NCBI GenBank assembly: GCA_017549765.1
Contig: JAFYNM010000033.1
Location: forward strand, 62,001 to 126,000
Reading direction: 5' to 3'
Source of the DNA: Bacteroidales bacterium
Lineage (GTDB): Bacteria; Bacteroidota; Bacteroidia; Bacteroidales; WCHB1-69
DNA length: 64,000 nucleotides
This document shows positions 25,118 to 34,979 of the stretch, one piece after another (the stretch's first letter is position 1; every line of letters starts with the position of its first letter). Made by a program: the position numbers and the translations under genes. Below the pieces are notes generated by a model. It worked only from the letters and a program-made list of their open reading frames with translations. It had not been told where the DNA came from and ran no database searches.

Positions 25118-26571
25118 CCCGTATCGTTCGCCATATCATCATCTTGACCGCCAGCTTGTGCTGCCTGGCGCCGCTCTCCGCGCAACGACACCAACGCCTC
25201 ATCCCGGAGACTTTCACCTTGGAGGAGTATCCCGCCATCGCCGAAGAGATCCTCACCTACATGGAAAACCATGGCTATCCCTTCGCCTCCGTGTCGCTAC
25301 AATCCGACAGCCTGACGGGCAATCCCGTCATCCATCTGGACACCGGTGTCTTCGTCACCTTCGACTCCATCGTGGTCAAGGGCGACGCCAAGATCTCCAC
25401 CTCCTACCTATACCCCTATCTGGGCATCAAAAGAGGCAGCCCTTACAACGAAAACACTGTTCAGCAACTGGACAAACGGCTGGCAGAGCTCCCCTTCGTA
25501 TCCTTGGCCAGACCCAGCGGCGTGGCTTTTGTCAAGAATAAGGCCATCGTATATCTCTATCTCAACCGCCAATCTGTCAATCAGTTCGACGGCTACATAG
25601 GCATAACACCCCAGGACGAGAACTCCGGCAAAGTGGCCGTGAATGGAGAATTGGACTTGACGCTGACCAACCTCTTCAAGATTGGAGAACGCATTGAGTT
25701 ACACTGGCAAAGCAGCGAACGCCAATCCCAGTATCTAGACATCTCGGCACAGTTCCACTATCTCTTCAAGACCCGCTTCGGCATAGAAGGCAACTTCAAC
25801 TTAGACAAGCACGACACCTCTTATCTGCTGTTGCACTATCACATCGGTATTCCTTATGCTTTTCACAACCGGAACACGTTGACTCCCTATTTCGACTATC
25901 GAAGCTCCACGGTTCTCAATCCCGCCCTGCTCGACCTCACCTCCGACTCTGTCTGTATCGATTACCGCAAGCGGATGTACGGTCTGCGGCTGCACCTTCA
26001 GAAAACGGACGCGCCGTTCATCCCCCGCAAAGGATGGGAAGGGCTGTTGGACTTGGCTGCCGGCCGGCGGATAATCCAGAAGAATGCGCAGGTGGACGCC
26101 TCTTTATACGATGGTCTGGAGATGCGCAAAAGCCATTACCGTCTTCGCGCCAGCATACGCGGGTTCATCCCCATCTGGAAATACTTCTCCTTGGTGCCCA
26201 CCATCCAGTTCGGCTCCCTGCTGACGGGCTCCCACTTCTACAACGAGCTGTTCCTCATCGGCGGAGAGGACTATCTGCGCGGCTTCAACCCCAACGACCT
26301 CGCCGCCTCCACCTACCTGCTCTATTCGTTGGAGTTTCGTTATCACTTCATGAAGAACTCCTACCTCAACCTTTTCTTCGACGGAGGCACCTACGAACAG
26401 TCGTTGCATGGCTTTTACCAGCAAGACTACCCTTTCGGCTTCGGCGTGGGCATCAACCTGGCAGTGCGGGCGGGACTCTTCTATCTCAACTACGCATTAG
26501 GCAGACAGCTGGGCAACCCCATCTCTTTCAAGACAGGCAAGATACATTTCGGCATCAAGGTAGCGTTCTGA
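25114..26571 (+). CDS. Omp85/BamA-TamA-like outer membrane protein
   Basis: A 485-residue outer membrane protein. Translation starts at a TTG overlapping the upstream stop (TTGA), which gives a good signal peptide (LTASLCCLAPLSAQ) and implies coupling to the nfeD-like gene; there is no ATG nearby. A POTRA-like region covers residues ~30-150 (VFVTFDSIVVKGDAKISTSY, LPFVSLARPSGVAFVKNKAI), followed by a C-terminal beta-barrel of alternating hydrophobic strands. GGEDYLRGFNPNDL near residue 385 corresponds to the conserved RGF/RGY loop-6 motif of the superfamily, and the final strand ends in a hydrophobic residue pattern (IHFGIKVAF). It is shorter than BamA (one or two POTRAs), closer to a TamA/D15-like accessory protein. 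The cargo is unknown. Confidence 0.8.
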   Translation: MTRIVRHIIILTASLCCLAPLSAQRHQRLIPETFTLEEYPAIAEEILTYMENHGYPFASVSLQSDSLTGNPVIHLDTGVFVTFDSIVVKGDAKISTSYLYPYLGIKRGSPYNENTVQQLDKRLAELPFVSLARPSGVAFVKNKAIVYLYLNRQSVNQFDGYIGITPQDENSGKVAVNGELDLTLTNLFKIGERIELHWQSSERQSQYLDISAQFHYLFKTRFGIEGNFNLDKHDTSYLLLHYHIGIPYAFHNRNTLTPYFDYRSSTVLNPALLDLTSDSVCIDYRKRMYGLRLHLQKTDAPFIPRKGWEGLLDLAAGRRIIQKNAQVDASLYDGLEMRKSHYRLRASIRGFIPIWKYFSLVPTIQFGSLLTGSHFYNELFLIGGEDYLRGFNPNDLAASTYLLYSLEFRYHFMKNSYLNLFFDGGTYEQSLHGFYQQDYPFGFGVGINLAVRAGLFYLNYALGRQLGNPISFKTGKIHFGIKVAF

Positions 26572-26611
26572 TTTATTTTTTCATTCTATACCACCCTCTC
26601 CATTTTTTATG

Positions 26612-26619
26612 TAATTTTG
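26612..26619 (+). promoter_or_regulatory. -7 element for the CotH gene
   Basis: TAATTTTG followed by CGG, 38 bases before the ATG at 26658. It supports starting the gene there rather than at upstream in-frame codons within the previous gene. Confidence 0.6.
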
Positions 26620-26657
26620 CGGTTTTATATGGCAACCATCTGAATAAGCTGACAAAG

Positions 26658-28706
26658 ATGCTACGGATTAAGGGAATATTACTATTCGCGCTGTTCTTGG
26701 GAATATGCATGACAGGATATGGTCAAGGGATCACCTCCTCGAATCTGCCTATTGTCATCATCACCACGGACATTATGCCAGGCACCAACAGCCATTATTC
26801 CATTCCTGACGAGCCGAAGATCCATGCCACCATGAAGATCTTATATGTGAACGACACGACCGTCAACTACCTGTCCAACCAGAATGACAGCGCCTATCTG
26901 GACTTCGTCGGCCACATCGGCATTGAGTTGCGGGGATCCACCTCACAAAATCACAGTAAGAAACCGTATGGTTTCGAGACCCGGGAAGAAGATGGCGTCA
27001 CAAACCGCAACGTCTCCCTGCTGGGCTTGCCTGCAGAGAACGACTGGGTGCTGAACCCGATGAACGACGAGCCTTCCTTTGTGCGGGACGCGCTCTCCTA
27101 CCAACTCTACAGCGAGATGGGACACTACGCGCCGAGGACGCGCTACTGCGAGGTGATTGTCAACGATGATTACCGCGGGCTCTATTACCTCACCGAGAAG
27201 GTCAAGATTGACGAGCATCGTGTCAACCTTGTGAAGATGGACAGTGCCGACAACCTATATCCTGTCGTCACGGGCGGTTATATTGTCAAGGCCGACAAGC
27301 TCACCGGTGGCGACGTGCCCGCATGGAGCACGCCTGCGTACGACTATTGGGAAGATGTGGACTACATCTATCATGATCCCAAACCCGAAGATATCACCTC
27401 CGCCCAGGGCATCTATATCCAGCAATACTTCGACTCGGTGGCGCAGGCTGTCGCCGCGCACAACCTGAATCCAGGCAATGGCTTCCCTTCCCTCATCGAC
27501 ATACCCGTGTTCATCGACTTTATGATCATCGGGGAGATGAGCTCCAATGTGGACATCTACCAGAAGAGCACCTTCTTCCACAAAGACCAGATGGGCAAGT
27601 TGCGCGCAGGCCCGGTATGGGACTTCAACCTTGCCTATGGATATGATTTCGGTTCGGTAGGACGCTCCGGCCACGATGTGTTGCAGTTTGCCAATGGCGA
27701 CAACACCGGCTCCCATTTCTGGCATCAGCTCTACGAAGACGACCTGTTCCACTGCTATCTCTTCGCCCGCTGGAAAGAGCTGACGGCCGAGCATGCGCCA
27801 CTTCACATAGACCACCTCTTTGACGTGATCGACAGTCTTTCAGCGCGCATCAGCGAGGCTATGACGCGGGAACGCTCACGATGGAGCCGAACCTACGACT
27901 ACAACGCCCATGTCAACACAATGAAGAGTTGGCTGCAAGACCGATACAGCTGGCTCAACAACGAGTTCGGCCGCATCCAGAACTGCGTCGAAGCATCTCT
28001 CCCCCCGTTGGTCATCTCCAAGATCAACTACCATCCACCCATCATGCAAGGGCACACCTCCGACGAGCTGGAGTTCATCGGGATCACCAACCATGGCGAT
28101 GATACGTTGGACATCTCGGGTGTCTATTTCCGCGAACTCGGCTTCTCCTACCAGTTCCCGTCCGGATCCATCATCAACCCCCACGAGGAGATTTTCCTCG
28201 CCTCCGATCCCCAAGCCTTCTTCCAGTGTTTCCATAAAATCGCCTACGGAAAATTCTACCGGCATCTGGACAACAAGTCCGAATCCCTTGTGCTGGCCGA
28301 CGCGTGGGGCAACATCATCGACGAGGTGACCTATGCCGACACACTTCCCTGGCCGACGAGTGCCGACGGAATGGGCGACTTCCTCATTCTGAGAGACCTC
28401 AATCTGGACAACAGCTTGGGTGAGAGCTGGATGGCCGCAAATGAATTCGTGGGCGTGGAGGATCCGCAACAGCCCGCAGCCTTGCTGATAGCACCCAATC
28501 CAACCACAGGACTGGTGCGCGTCATGATGGAGAAACCCATCCAGAAGATCCTCCTGAGCGACATCAGCGGACGGGTGCTGCGCACCCTGACCGCCTGGGA
28601 CTACGAGGAGGCCCTCGACCTCTCCTCCTTCCCTGCCGGGGTCTATTTCTTGCGCGTGACCAACATAGATCAGGAGACTGTTACCGCCAAGATCATCAAG
28701 CGATAA
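26658..28706 (+). CDS. Secreted CotH kinase-domain protein with lamin-tail and T9SS type A domains
   Basis: A 682-residue protein with signal peptide MLRIKGILLFALFLGICMTG. The CotH domain (about 70-400) shows GHIGIELRGSTSQNHSKKPY, LLGLPAENDWVLNPMND, SFVRDALSYQLYSEMGHYAPR, GLYYLTEKVKIDEHRVNL and the Mg-binding GPVWDFNLAYGYDFG. CotH proteins are atypical protein kinases known from spore coats and secretion pathways. A lamin-tail-like beta domain follows near residues 450-560 (DELEFIGITNHGDDTLDISG), and a T9SS type A sorting domain covers the last ~80 residues (LLIAPNPTTGLVRV ... FPAGVYFLRV). So a kinase-fold protein is predicted outside the cell; its substrate and phosphate donor there are unknown. 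Confidence 0.87.
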   Translation: MLRIKGILLFALFLGICMTGYGQGITSSNLPIVIITTDIMPGTNSHYSIPDEPKIHATMKILYVNDTTVNYLSNQNDSAYLDFVGHIGIELRGSTSQNHSKKPYGFETREEDGVTNRNVSLLGLPAENDWVLNPMNDEPSFVRDALSYQLYSEMGHYAPRTRYCEVIVNDDYRGLYYLTEKVKIDEHRVNLVKMDSADNLYPVVTGGYIVKADKLTGGDVPAWSTPAYDYWEDVDYIYHDPKPEDITSAQGIYIQQYFDSVAQAVAAHNLNPGNGFPSLIDIPVFIDFMIIGEMSSNVDIYQKSTFFHKDQMGKLRAGPVWDFNLAYGYDFGSVGRSGHDVLQFANGDNTGSHFWHQLYEDDLFHCYLFARWKELTAEHAPLHIDHLFDVIDSLSARISEAMTRERSRWSRTYDYNAHVNTMKSWLQDRYSWLNNEFGRIQNCVEASLPPLVISKINYHPPIMQGHTSDELEFIGITNHGDDTLDISGVYFRELGFSYQFPSGSIINPHEEIFLASDPQAFFQCFHKIAYGKFYRHLDNKSESLVLADAWGNIIDEVTYADTLPWPTSADGMGDFLILRDLNLDNSLGESWMAANEFVGVEDPQQPAALLIAPNPTTGLVRVMMEKPIQKILLSDISGRVLRTLTAWDYEEALDLSSFPAGVYFLRVTNIDQETVTAKIIKR

Positions 28707-28767
28707 GATGTATCCATAGTCTGGGATTCCATAAGGGCAGACCATCACAGCATATTATGTGTACAAA

Positions 28768-28796
28768 AAAAAGAGGACTCATGATAAGTCCTCTTT
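28768..28796 (-). terminator. Terminator of the ribosomal/rpoA operon
   Basis: The arms AAAGAGGACT and AGTCCTCTTT with a 7-base loop; on the minus strand the hairpin is followed by eight T. It lies 25 bases beyond the rplQ stop. Confidence 0.85.
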
Positions 28797-28820
28797 GATG
28801 TTGCGTTATAAACGTATTGC

Positions 28821-29342
28821 TTATTCAGCAGGCGTTTCGGCAGCCTCTGCAACCGGAGCCTCGGGAGCTTCGGCAACAACCTCGGTAGTCTCAGCAACGG
28901 TCTCAGCGGGTTTGCTGGACTTCTTGCTGCTACGACGGGTACGGGTAGCTTTCTTCTTGCCACCGTCGGCTTGTGTGTAGGTCTCGTTGTAGTCCACGAA
29001 CTCGATCAGACACATCTCAGCGTTGTCACCCTTACGGAAACCGGTCTTCAGGATTCTGGTGTAACCACCGGGACGATCGCCCACTTTTTGGGAGATTTCT
29101 CTGAACAGCTCGGTGACGGCATATTTGTTATGCAGCTGAGCGAAAACGATACGGCGGGAATGGGTGGTATCATTCTTACTACGGGTCACGAGAGGTTCAA
29201 TATACTTTCTCAGTTCTTTAGCCTTTGCAAGAGTTGTATTGATTCTCTTGTGCATGATCAAGGATGTAGCCATATTGGAAAGCATCGCTTTTCTATGGGC
29301 ATCCGTTCTTCCTAAATGATTGTTTTTCTTTGCGTGTCTCAT
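28821..29342 (-). CDS. rplQ: 50S ribosomal protein L17 with acidic/Ala-rich extension
   Basis: A large-subunit protein near the exit tunnel. The first ~115 residues are canonical L17 ([39 protein letters not shown], then [19 protein letters not shown]). A further ~55 residues form a tail that is first basic ([15 protein letters not shown]) and then Ala/Glu/Pro-rich; such tails are common in Bacteroidota L17. It is the last gene of the operon, 8 bp after rpoA, and is followed by a strong terminator. Confidence 0.97.
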   Translation of the reverse strand: MRHAKKNNHLGRTDAHRKAMLSNMATSLIMHKRINTTLAKAKELRKYIEPLVTRSKNDTTHSRRIVFAQLHNKYAVTELFREISQKVGDRPGGYTRILKTGFRKGDNAEMCLIEFVDYNETYTQADGGKKKATRTRRSSKKSSKPAETVAETTEVVAEAPEAPVAEAAETPAE

Positions 29343-29350
29343 ATTGCTTC

Positions 29351-30346
29351 TTATTCTTTATCTAATTGATATTGTGATACATTCATTCCGAACTCCAATC
29401 CTTTGGACTGTACCAGTTCTTCCAACTCGGCGAGAGACTTCTTACCGAAGTTACGGAATTTCAGGAGGTCGCTCTTGTGGATAGCCACCAGGTCGCCGAG
29501 GGTTTCCAGTTCGGCAGACTTCAGACAGTTCAGGGCTCTGACGGAGAGGTCCATGTCGATCAGCTTAGAGCTGAGCACTTGGCGCATCAAAGCGGCGTTG
29601 TCATCAGCGCTGGCTGCTTCCTGGGCAGGTTCCGGAGTGTCTTCCGTAATCTTCTCATCCGTGAAGAGGGCGAAATGTTGAATCAGGATATTGGCAGCTT
29701 CTTTGAGCGCATCCTTCGGATGGATGGAGCCGTCGGTATCGATTTCCATGATCAGCTTCTCGAAGTCAGTCTTTTGCTCTACACGATAGGGCTCGATATA
29801 GTACTTGACGTTCTTGATAGGCGTATGGATGGAGTCGATGGCGATCACGTCAACACCCTCGTGGAGAGAACGGTTGTCCTCTACGGGCACATAGCCGCGG
29901 CCTTTATCGATGGTGATCTCCATGACGAGACGTACGGAGGGTTCCATACGGCAGATAAGGAGATCGGGATTCAGCACCTGGAAGAAGTTGAGAAAACCGT
30001 TTATGTCGCCGGCGGTGAAGGTCTCCTGACCGCTGATCACGATGGTAGCCTTCTCGCTGGTGTTGTTTTCGATCTTATTCTTTAAACGGACCTGTTTCAG
30101 GTTAAGGACGATGTCGGTAACATCTTCCATAATGCCAGGGATCGAGGAGAACTCCTGAGTAACGCCTTCTATTTTGATAGAAGTAATGGCATAGCCTTCC
30201 AATGAGGAGAGCAACACACGGCGGAGGGCGTTACCGATGGTGACGCCGAAGCCTTGCTGCAGGGGGCGAAATTCGAAAACTCCGCGAAAATCGTCGGCCT
30301 CATTCAAGATGACCCGATCAGGTTTTTGAAATGTTAATATTGCCAT
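29351..30346 (-). CDS. rpoA: RNA polymerase subunit alpha
   Basis: A 331-residue RNA polymerase alpha chain. The start is the ATG of [14 protein letters not shown]; upstream in-frame codons fall in the heptamer-repeat spacer. The N-terminal assembly domain has [20 protein letters not shown] near residue 35. The C-terminal domain has [20 protein letters not shown] and [19 protein letters not shown], the HhH motif that contacts UP elements and activators. It sits between rpsD and rplQ as in the usual alpha operon. Confidence 0.98.
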   Translation of the reverse strand: MAILTFQKPDRVILNEADDFRGVFEFRPLQQGFGVTIGNALRRVLLSSLEGYAITSIKIEGVTQEFSSIPGIMEDVTDIVLNLKQVRLKNKIENNTSEKATIVISGQETFTAGDINGFLNFFQVLNPDLLICRMEPSVRLVMEITIDKGRGYVPVEDNRSLHEGVDVIAIDSIHTPIKNVKYYIEPYRVEQKTDFEKLIMEIDTDGSIHPKDALKEAANILIQHFALFTDEKITEDTPEPAQEAASADDNAALMRQVLSSKLIDMDLSVRALNCLKSAELETLGDLVAIHKSDLLKFRNFGKKSLAELEELVQSKGLEFGMNVSQYQLDKE

Positions 30347-30373
30347 TGTATTTGATTTTTTTATTGATAATCT

Positions 30374-30436
30374 TTGTGAACTGTGTACAGTGAACTGTGC
30401 ATGCTGTACACAGCTCACGGATTACGAATTACTATT
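30374..30436. repeat. Nine-unit heptamer-periodic array between rpsD and rpoA
   Basis: On the plus strand the units are TTGTGAA, CTGTGTA, CAGTGAA, CTGTGCA, TGCTGTA, CACAGCT, CACGGAT, TACGAAT, TACTATT. Neighbouring units differ by a few bases but keep phase. The rpsD stop codon (TAG) is inside the last unit. It fills most of the 85-bp rpsD-rpoA spacer, which is longer than the other spacers of the operon. Confidence 0.65.
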
Positions 30437-31037
30437 TGGAGTACAACTCGACGATGGCTTGCTCGTTGATGGTCTCGGGGATTTCCTCTCTCTGCGGGTA
30501 GTTCATGAATTTACCCACCATGAGATTGCCGTCCCATTCGAGCCAAGCAGAGTTCATAGCCTTGCCGCTCAGAGAGTTGGTGATCACCTCCAGGGCTTTG
30601 GAGCGCTCGCGAACTTCTACAGTGTCGCCGGGCACCAAGAGACGGGAGGGGATGTTGCAGATCTGACCGTTCACGGTGATGTGACGGTGGTTGACGAGCT
30701 GACGGGCAGCGGCACGGCTGGGAGCAATACCCAAACGGAACACCACATTGTCCAGTCTGGACTCGATGAGCTGCATCAAATTCTGACCGGTAACACCCTT
30801 CTTACGGGATGCCATGTCAAACAATTTACGGAACTGTCTCTCCAGCAAACCGTAGGTGTATTTAGCTTTCTGCTTCTCCTGCAACTGAATACCATATTCA
30901 GAGAGTTTGGAGCGTCTTTTGCTAATACCGTGCTGACCGGGAGCATAGTTCTTTCTGTCCAAATATTTGTCGGGTCCGTAGATCGGTTCTTTGAACTTTC
31001 TAGCGATTCTTGTCTTAGGTCCTGTATATCTTGCCAT
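30432..31037 (-). CDS. rpsD: 30S ribosomal protein S4
   Basis: A 201-residue primary 16S rRNA binder, typical of Bacteroidota: [20 protein letters not shown] at the start without a zinc knuckle, [19 protein letters not shown], and the S4 RNA-binding fold [20 protein letters not shown] followed by [16 protein letters not shown]. It lies between rpsK and rpoA; S4 is often the translational regulator of this operon in other bacteria. Whether it is here cannot be seen. Confidence 0.98.
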   Translation of the reverse strand: MARYTGPKTRIARKFKEPIYGPDKYLDRKNYAPGQHGISKRRSKLSEYGIQLQEKQKAKYTYGLLERQFRKLFDMASRKKGVTGQNLMQLIESRLDNVVFRLGIAPSRAAARQLVNHRHITVNGQICNIPSRLLVPGDTVEVRERSKALEVITNSLSGKAMNSAWLEWDGNLMVGKFMNYPQREEIPETINEQAIVELYSK

Positions 31038-31075
31038 AATATTAATCTTTCTATATTGTTACTGAATTCAATGAA

Positions 31076-31465
31076 TTATACTCTTCTGTGTTTAGGAGGA
31101 CGACATCCGTTGTGAGGAAGCGGGGTCACATCCATGATCTCTTCCACGATGATACCGCAAGTGTTGATGGAACGGATTGCGGACTCACGGCCTTGTCCCG
31201 GACCTTTAACATAAACCTTCACTCTGCGAAGACCAAGATCGTAAGCGACTTTAGCACAGTCTTGGGCCACCATCTGGGCAGCGTACGGAGTGTTTTTCTT
31301 AGAACCTCTGTAACCCATTTTACCGGCGGAAGACCAAGAGATCACCTGGCCGTCATTGTTGGTAAGGGAAACGATTACATTATTGAAAGAAGCGTAGATG
31401 AAAGCTTTTCCTTGAGCGTCAATTCTAACGACTTTCTTCTTGGATGATTTAGTATTTTTAGCCAT
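31076..31465 (-). CDS. rpsK: 30S ribosomal protein S11
   Basis: 129 residues. Characteristic stretches are [57 protein letters not shown] and the conserved C-terminal [19 protein letters not shown]11 lines the platform near the E site. The gene lies between rpsM and rpsD, with short spacers. Confidence 0.98.
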   Translation of the reverse strand: MAKNTKSSKKKVVRIDAQGKAFIYASFNNVIVSLTNNDGQVISWSSAGKMGYRGSKKNTPYAAQMVAQDCAKVAYDLGLRRVKVYVKGPGQGRESAIRSINTCGIIVEEIMDVTPLPHNGCRPPKHRRV

Positions 31466-31493
31466 ATTTATTTATCCATTAAGATGTTAATGA

Positions 31494-31868
31494 TTACTTA
31501 GTTGCTTTCTTCTTGTTAGCAACCGTTTTCTTACGTCCTTTACGGGTACGAGCATTGTTCTTCGTACTTTGTCCACGAACCGGTAAACCCAAACGATGAC
31601 GAATGCCTCTGTAACAGCCGATATCCATTAATCGTTTGATGTTCATCTGTTCTTCAGATCTCAGCGGACCTTCCACTTTGATCTCATTAACCAATCCACG
31701 GATTACTGCCAATTCATCGTCATTCCATTCATTTACCTTTTTGTCCCAGCTGATACCGGCTTTGGTCAAAATTCTTTGGGCTGTGCTTCTGCCAATCCCA
31801 TAGATATATGTCAAACCGATCTCGCCGTGCTTGTTTTTCGGTAAATCAATACCTGCAATTCTTGCCAT
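31494..31868 (-). CDS. rpsM: 30S ribosomal protein S13
   Basis: 124 residues; [50 protein letters not shown] and [20 protein letters not shown] are diagnostic. It contacts the head of the small subunit and P-site tRNA. It follows rpmJ, as in most bacterial clusters. Confidence 0.98.
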   Translation of the reverse strand: MARIAGIDLPKNKHGEIGLTYIYGIGRSTAQRILTKAGISWDKKVNEWNDDELAVIRGLVNEIKVEGPLRSEEQMNIKRLMDIGCYRGIRHRLGLPVRGQSTKNNARTRKGRKKTVANKKKATK

Positions 31869-31902
31869 ATTACTTTATGTTTATTTAGTTATTAAATTAT
31901 TA

Positions 31903-32019
31903 TTATCCTTGACGTTGTTTGAATTTCGGATTCTTTTTGTTGATTACGTAAACAACACCTTTACGTCTAACGACGATACAATCGTCTGATCTTTTCTTAA
32001 CTGAAGGTCTAACTTTCAT
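31903..32019 (-). CDS. rpmJ: 50S ribosomal protein L36
   Basis: A 38-codon gene. The protein begins [20 protein letters not shown] and ends NPKFKQRQG. Of the zinc ligands of the C+ form only one cysteine remains (C14) and there is no CxxC, so this is a C-minus or partly degenerate form. It lies between infA and rpsM with 39- and 34-bp spacers. Confidence 0.95.
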   Translation of the reverse strand: MKVRPSVKKRSDDCIVVRRKGVVYVINKKNPKFKQRQG

Positions 32020-32058
32020 TTCTTTTATTTTTTATTTTATTATTATTCAAATAGATTC

Positions 32059-32280
32059 TTACGCTTTATAACGATAGGTGATTCTGCCTTTGGTAAGGTC
32101 ATAGGGAGACATAGCCACTTGAACTTTGTCGCCCGGGAGGATCTTGATGTAATGAAGACGCATTTTCCCGGACAGATGGGCAAGGATAACGTGGCCGTTG
32201 TCCAGCTGCACACGATACATGCCGTTGCCCAACGCTTCCGTCACGATGCCGTCTAAATCGAATGATGATTGTTTTGCCAT
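32059..32280 (-). CDS. infA: Translation initiation factor IF-1
   Basis: A 73-residue OB-fold protein: [60 protein letters not shown]. It binds the A site of the 30S subunit during initiation. It sits between map and rpmJ, the common bacterial arrangement. Confidence 0.98.
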   Translation of the reverse strand: MAKQSSFDLDGIVTEALGNGMYRVQLDNGHVILAHLSGKMRLHYIKILPGDKVQVAMSPYDLTKGRITYRYKA

Positions 32281-32291
32281 ATATGTTCGGT

Positions 32292-33092
32292 TTAATAAAG
32301 TTCTTGTGTTCCTAATACTTCTCCGATCAACTTATAGGAGGAGATCACCTCAGTGCCATGCTCGGTGATGATCAGCTGGTGCTCATAATGGGCGGCGGGC
32401 TTGTTGTCCTGCGTGTGGATGGTCCAACCGTCCTTCTCCATATAGATCTTATGTGTTCCCAGGGTGATCATCGGCTCGATGCAGATGCACATGCCGGGCT
32501 GCAGCCGGTCGCCGGTATGCGGACGTCCGTAGTTGGGGATGTCCGGGCGCTCGTGCATGTCGCGGCCGATGCCGTGACCGCAGAGTTCGCGGACCACTCC
32601 GTAGTTGAACTGTTCGCAGTAGGTCTGGACAGTGTGTCCGATATCGCCTACCGTATTGCCGTTCACTGCAGCCTGGATGCCGAGCATCAGGGACTCTTTC
32701 GTTCTTTCCATCAGAAGGCGCACTTCCTCTTTAACCTCGCCCACCGCGAAGGTGTAGGCGAAATCACCGTGGAAGCCGTTGAGCAGAGCGCCGCAATCCA
32801 CCGAGACAATGTCTCCGTCACGAAGCACATCATTCGGCTTGGGGATGCCGTGCACCACCACATCGTTCACCGACAGACAAAGGGAGGCTGGATAGCCTTC
32901 GTAGCCCTTGAATGAAGGGATAGCGTGATGGTCGCGGATGCACTGCTCGCCAATGCTGTCCAGATAGGTCAAAGGCACGCCGGGCTTGACATATTTAGCC
33001 ACCTCCGCGAGGGTCACGGCTACCACCTTTGCACTCTCTTTCAGTTTGGCAAAGTCAGCTTCGCTCTTATATTTAATCCTTCTGAATGTCAT
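32292..33092 (-). CDS. map: Methionine aminopeptidase type I
   Basis: A 266-residue metalloenzyme removing the initiator methionine. The metal ligands are visible: [20 protein letters not shown] (two Asp), CGHGIG (His near residue 170), MCICIEPM (Glu near 205) and [11 protein letters not shown] (Glu near 235). There is no N-terminal zinc or SH3 extension, so it is the short type Ia form. Eleven bases separate it from infA, and it follows secY after 6. Confidence 0.97.
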   Translation of the reverse strand: MTFRRIKYKSEADFAKLKESAKVVAVTLAEVAKYVKPGVPLTYLDSIGEQCIRDHHAIPSFKGYEGYPASLCLSVNDVVVHGIPKPNDVLRDGDIVSVDCGALLNGFHGDFAYTFAVGEVKEEVRLLMERTKESLMLGIQAAVNGNTVGDIGHTVQTYCEQFNYGVVRELCGHGIGRDMHERPDIPNYGRPHTGDRLQPGMCICIEPMITLGTHKIYMEKDGWTIHTQDNKPAAHYEHQLIITEHGTEVISSYKLIGEVLGTQELY

Positions 33093-33098
33093 GAACTA

Positions 33099-34457
33099 TT
33101 AGCCTCCGTAAATACCGCCGCCGGTACGACCTTTGATTCTGCCGGATTTAGTCAAACCGTCATAGTGTCTCATCAACAGATGACTTTCAATCTGCTGGAG
33201 GGTATCCAGAACCACACCCACCATAATGAGGAGGGAGGTGCCGCCGAAGAACTGTGCGAACTGCTGGTTCACACCGAACATACGGACGATAGCCGGCAGG
33301 ATAGCCACGATGCCCAAGAAGATAGAGCCCGGCAACGTGATGCGGGACATCACATTGTCGATGAACTCTTGCGTCTGCTTACCCGGCTTGATACCAGGGA
33401 TGAAGCCGCCGTTCTTCTTCAGGTCTTCCGCGATTTGCTGCGGGTTGATGGTGATAGCGGTATAGAAATAAGTAAAGAGAATAATCAAGATAAAGAATAC
33501 GATGTTGTAGCCTGCACGGTTATAGTCGATGAAGCTGTTCCAGAAACCGGAGGTTGTCTGGGCGTTGCGGACGAACATCAACGGCAGGAACATGATAGCC
33601 TGGGCGAAGATGATCGGCATAACGCCGGCAGCGTTGACCTTCAAAGGCAGATAGTTACGGACACCGCCATATTGTTTGTTGCCCACCACACGCTTGGCGT
33701 ATTGGACGGGGATACGACGGGTGCCTTGGACGAGCAGGATACAGAGGGCGATGATGACCATCATGAGCACGATCTCGATGATGAACACGATCGGGCCACC
33801 GTTCATTTCCGTGATACGAGCCACGAACTCGGCCTTGAGAGCGTACGGGAAACGGGCGATGATACCGATCATAATGATCATGGAGATACCATTGCCGATA
33901 CCGTTGTCGGTGATTCTCTCACCCAACCACATGATGAACAGGGTGGCGGAGATCAGGAGGATAAACGCGCAAACGCTGAAAGCGGTGAAGCCGAGGATGT
34001 GATGCTCCAACATGGAAGGAGCGATAGCCTGCGGGAATTGGTTCACCAGCTGAGCGATGTAAGCGGGAGATTGGATAGCCAGCACGAGCACCGTCAGATA
34101 ACGGGTGATCTGGTTGATCTTCTTACGGCCGCTCTCGCCTTCCTTCTGGAGACGTTGGAAATAGGGAACCGCCAGGGTCATCAACTGCACCACGATGGAT
34201 GCGGAGATGTACGGCATGATACCCAGAGCGAAGATGGAGGCGTTGGAGAACGCACCACCAGAGAAGAGGTCCAACATACCGAGAATACCCTCTTGGGTGG
34301 CTTTGGTGAACGCGGAAAGTCCGCCAGGATTGATACCCGGAAGCACCACGTGCGCACCAAAACGGTATATCAGGATGATGAAGAGCGTATAGAGAATACG
34401 TTTTCTAAGGTCTTCAATCCTGAAAATGTTTTTTATCGTTTCAATAAATTTCTTCAT
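33099..34457 (-). CDS. secY: Preprotein translocase subunit SecY
   Basis: A 452-residue channel protein with about ten transmembrane helices. Family stretches include IYRFGAHVVLPGINPGGL, FSGGAFSNASIFALGIMPYI (TM2/plug region), PYFQRLQKEGESGRKKINQI, and the cytosolic loop RRIPVQYAKRVVGNKQYGG. It is followed by map and preceded by rplO, as in the spc operon. Confidence 0.98.
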   Translation of the reverse strand: MKKFIETIKNIFRIEDLRKRILYTLFIILIYRFGAHVVLPGINPGGLSAFTKATQEGILGMLDLFSGGAFSNASIFALGIMPYISASIVVQLMTLAVPYFQRLQKEGESGRKKINQITRYLTVLVLAIQSPAYIAQLVNQFPQAIAPSMLEHHILGFTAFSVCAFILLISATLFIMWLGERITDNGIGNGISMIIMIGIIARFPYALKAEFVARITEMNGGPIVFIIEIVLMMVIIALCILLVQGTRRIPVQYAKRVVGNKQYGGVRNYLPLKVNAAGVMPIIFAQAIMFLPLMFVRNAQTTSGFWNSFIDYNRAGYNIVFFILIILFTYFYTAITINPQQIAEDLKKNGGFIPGIKPGKQTQEFIDNVMSRITLPGSIFLGIVAILPAIVRMFGVNQQFAQFFGGTSLLIMVGVVLDTLQQIESHLLMRHYDGLTKSGRIKGRTGGGIYGG

Positions 34458-34485
34458 AACAGAAAATAGGGGTTGTTAAAAATAA

Positions 34486-34947
34486 TTACTCAGCCGCAGG
34501 AGCCTTTACCAAAGTGGCAGTGCCACCAGCTTGCTCGATGGCAGCCTTGGCCTTGGCAGAATATTTGTCAGCCGTCACGTTCACCTTGGCGGTGAGCTCA
34601 CCCTTCGCCAAGATAGCGATGAGATCTTTCTTCGTTGCCAAACCATTGGCCATCAAGACCTCCTTGTTGATGTCGGTGATATTCTGATCAGCCAGCTTCT
34701 GCAGAGTGCTGATGTTGATAGCGTTGTATTCTACGCGGTTAATATTTTTGAAACCTCTCTTGGGAAGAATACGGTAAATGGGCATCTGACCACCCTCAAA
34801 ACCGATCTTGCGGCTGTAACCGGAACGGGATTGTGCACCCTTGTTACCACGTGTGGAAGTGCCACCCTTGCCGGAACCTTGACCTCTACCAATTCTTCTT
34901 TCTTTCTTTGTTGAGTTTTTTGCTGGTGTTAAGTTGTGTAAATTCAT
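34486..34947 (-). CDS. rplO: 50S ribosomal protein L15
   Basis: 153 residues from the ATG of MNLHNLTPAKNSTKKERRIG; an earlier in-frame start would add five residues not seen in the family. The Gly/Arg-rich part GRGQGSGKGGTSTRGNKGAQ followed by GYSRKIGFEGGQMPIYRILP is diagnostic. A short Ala/Lys/Pro tail ends in PAAE. It is an early-assembly 23S rRNA binder and follows rpmD after 32 bases. Confidence 0.97.
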   Translation of the reverse strand: MNLHNLTPAKNSTKKERRIGRGQGSGKGGTSTRGNKGAQSRSGYSRKIGFEGGQMPIYRILPKRGFKNINRVEYNAINISTLQKLADQNITDINKEVLMANGLATKKDLIAILAKGELTAKVNVTADKYSAKAKAAIEQAGGTATLVKAPAAE

Positions 34948-34979
34948 TGCCTTATGTTTCAATCGGATTTATAATTCTG

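Noticed and set aside
26034-26657. Extension of the CotH gene 208 codons upstream
   Set aside because: It would overlap the Omp85-like gene in another frame and start before the promoter at 26612; the ATG at 26658 begins a good signal peptide.
32925-34469. 514-codon open frame antisense to secY and map
   Set aside because: Shadow frame; composition rich in H, D and E with no recognisable motif, while both minus-strand genes are unmistakable.
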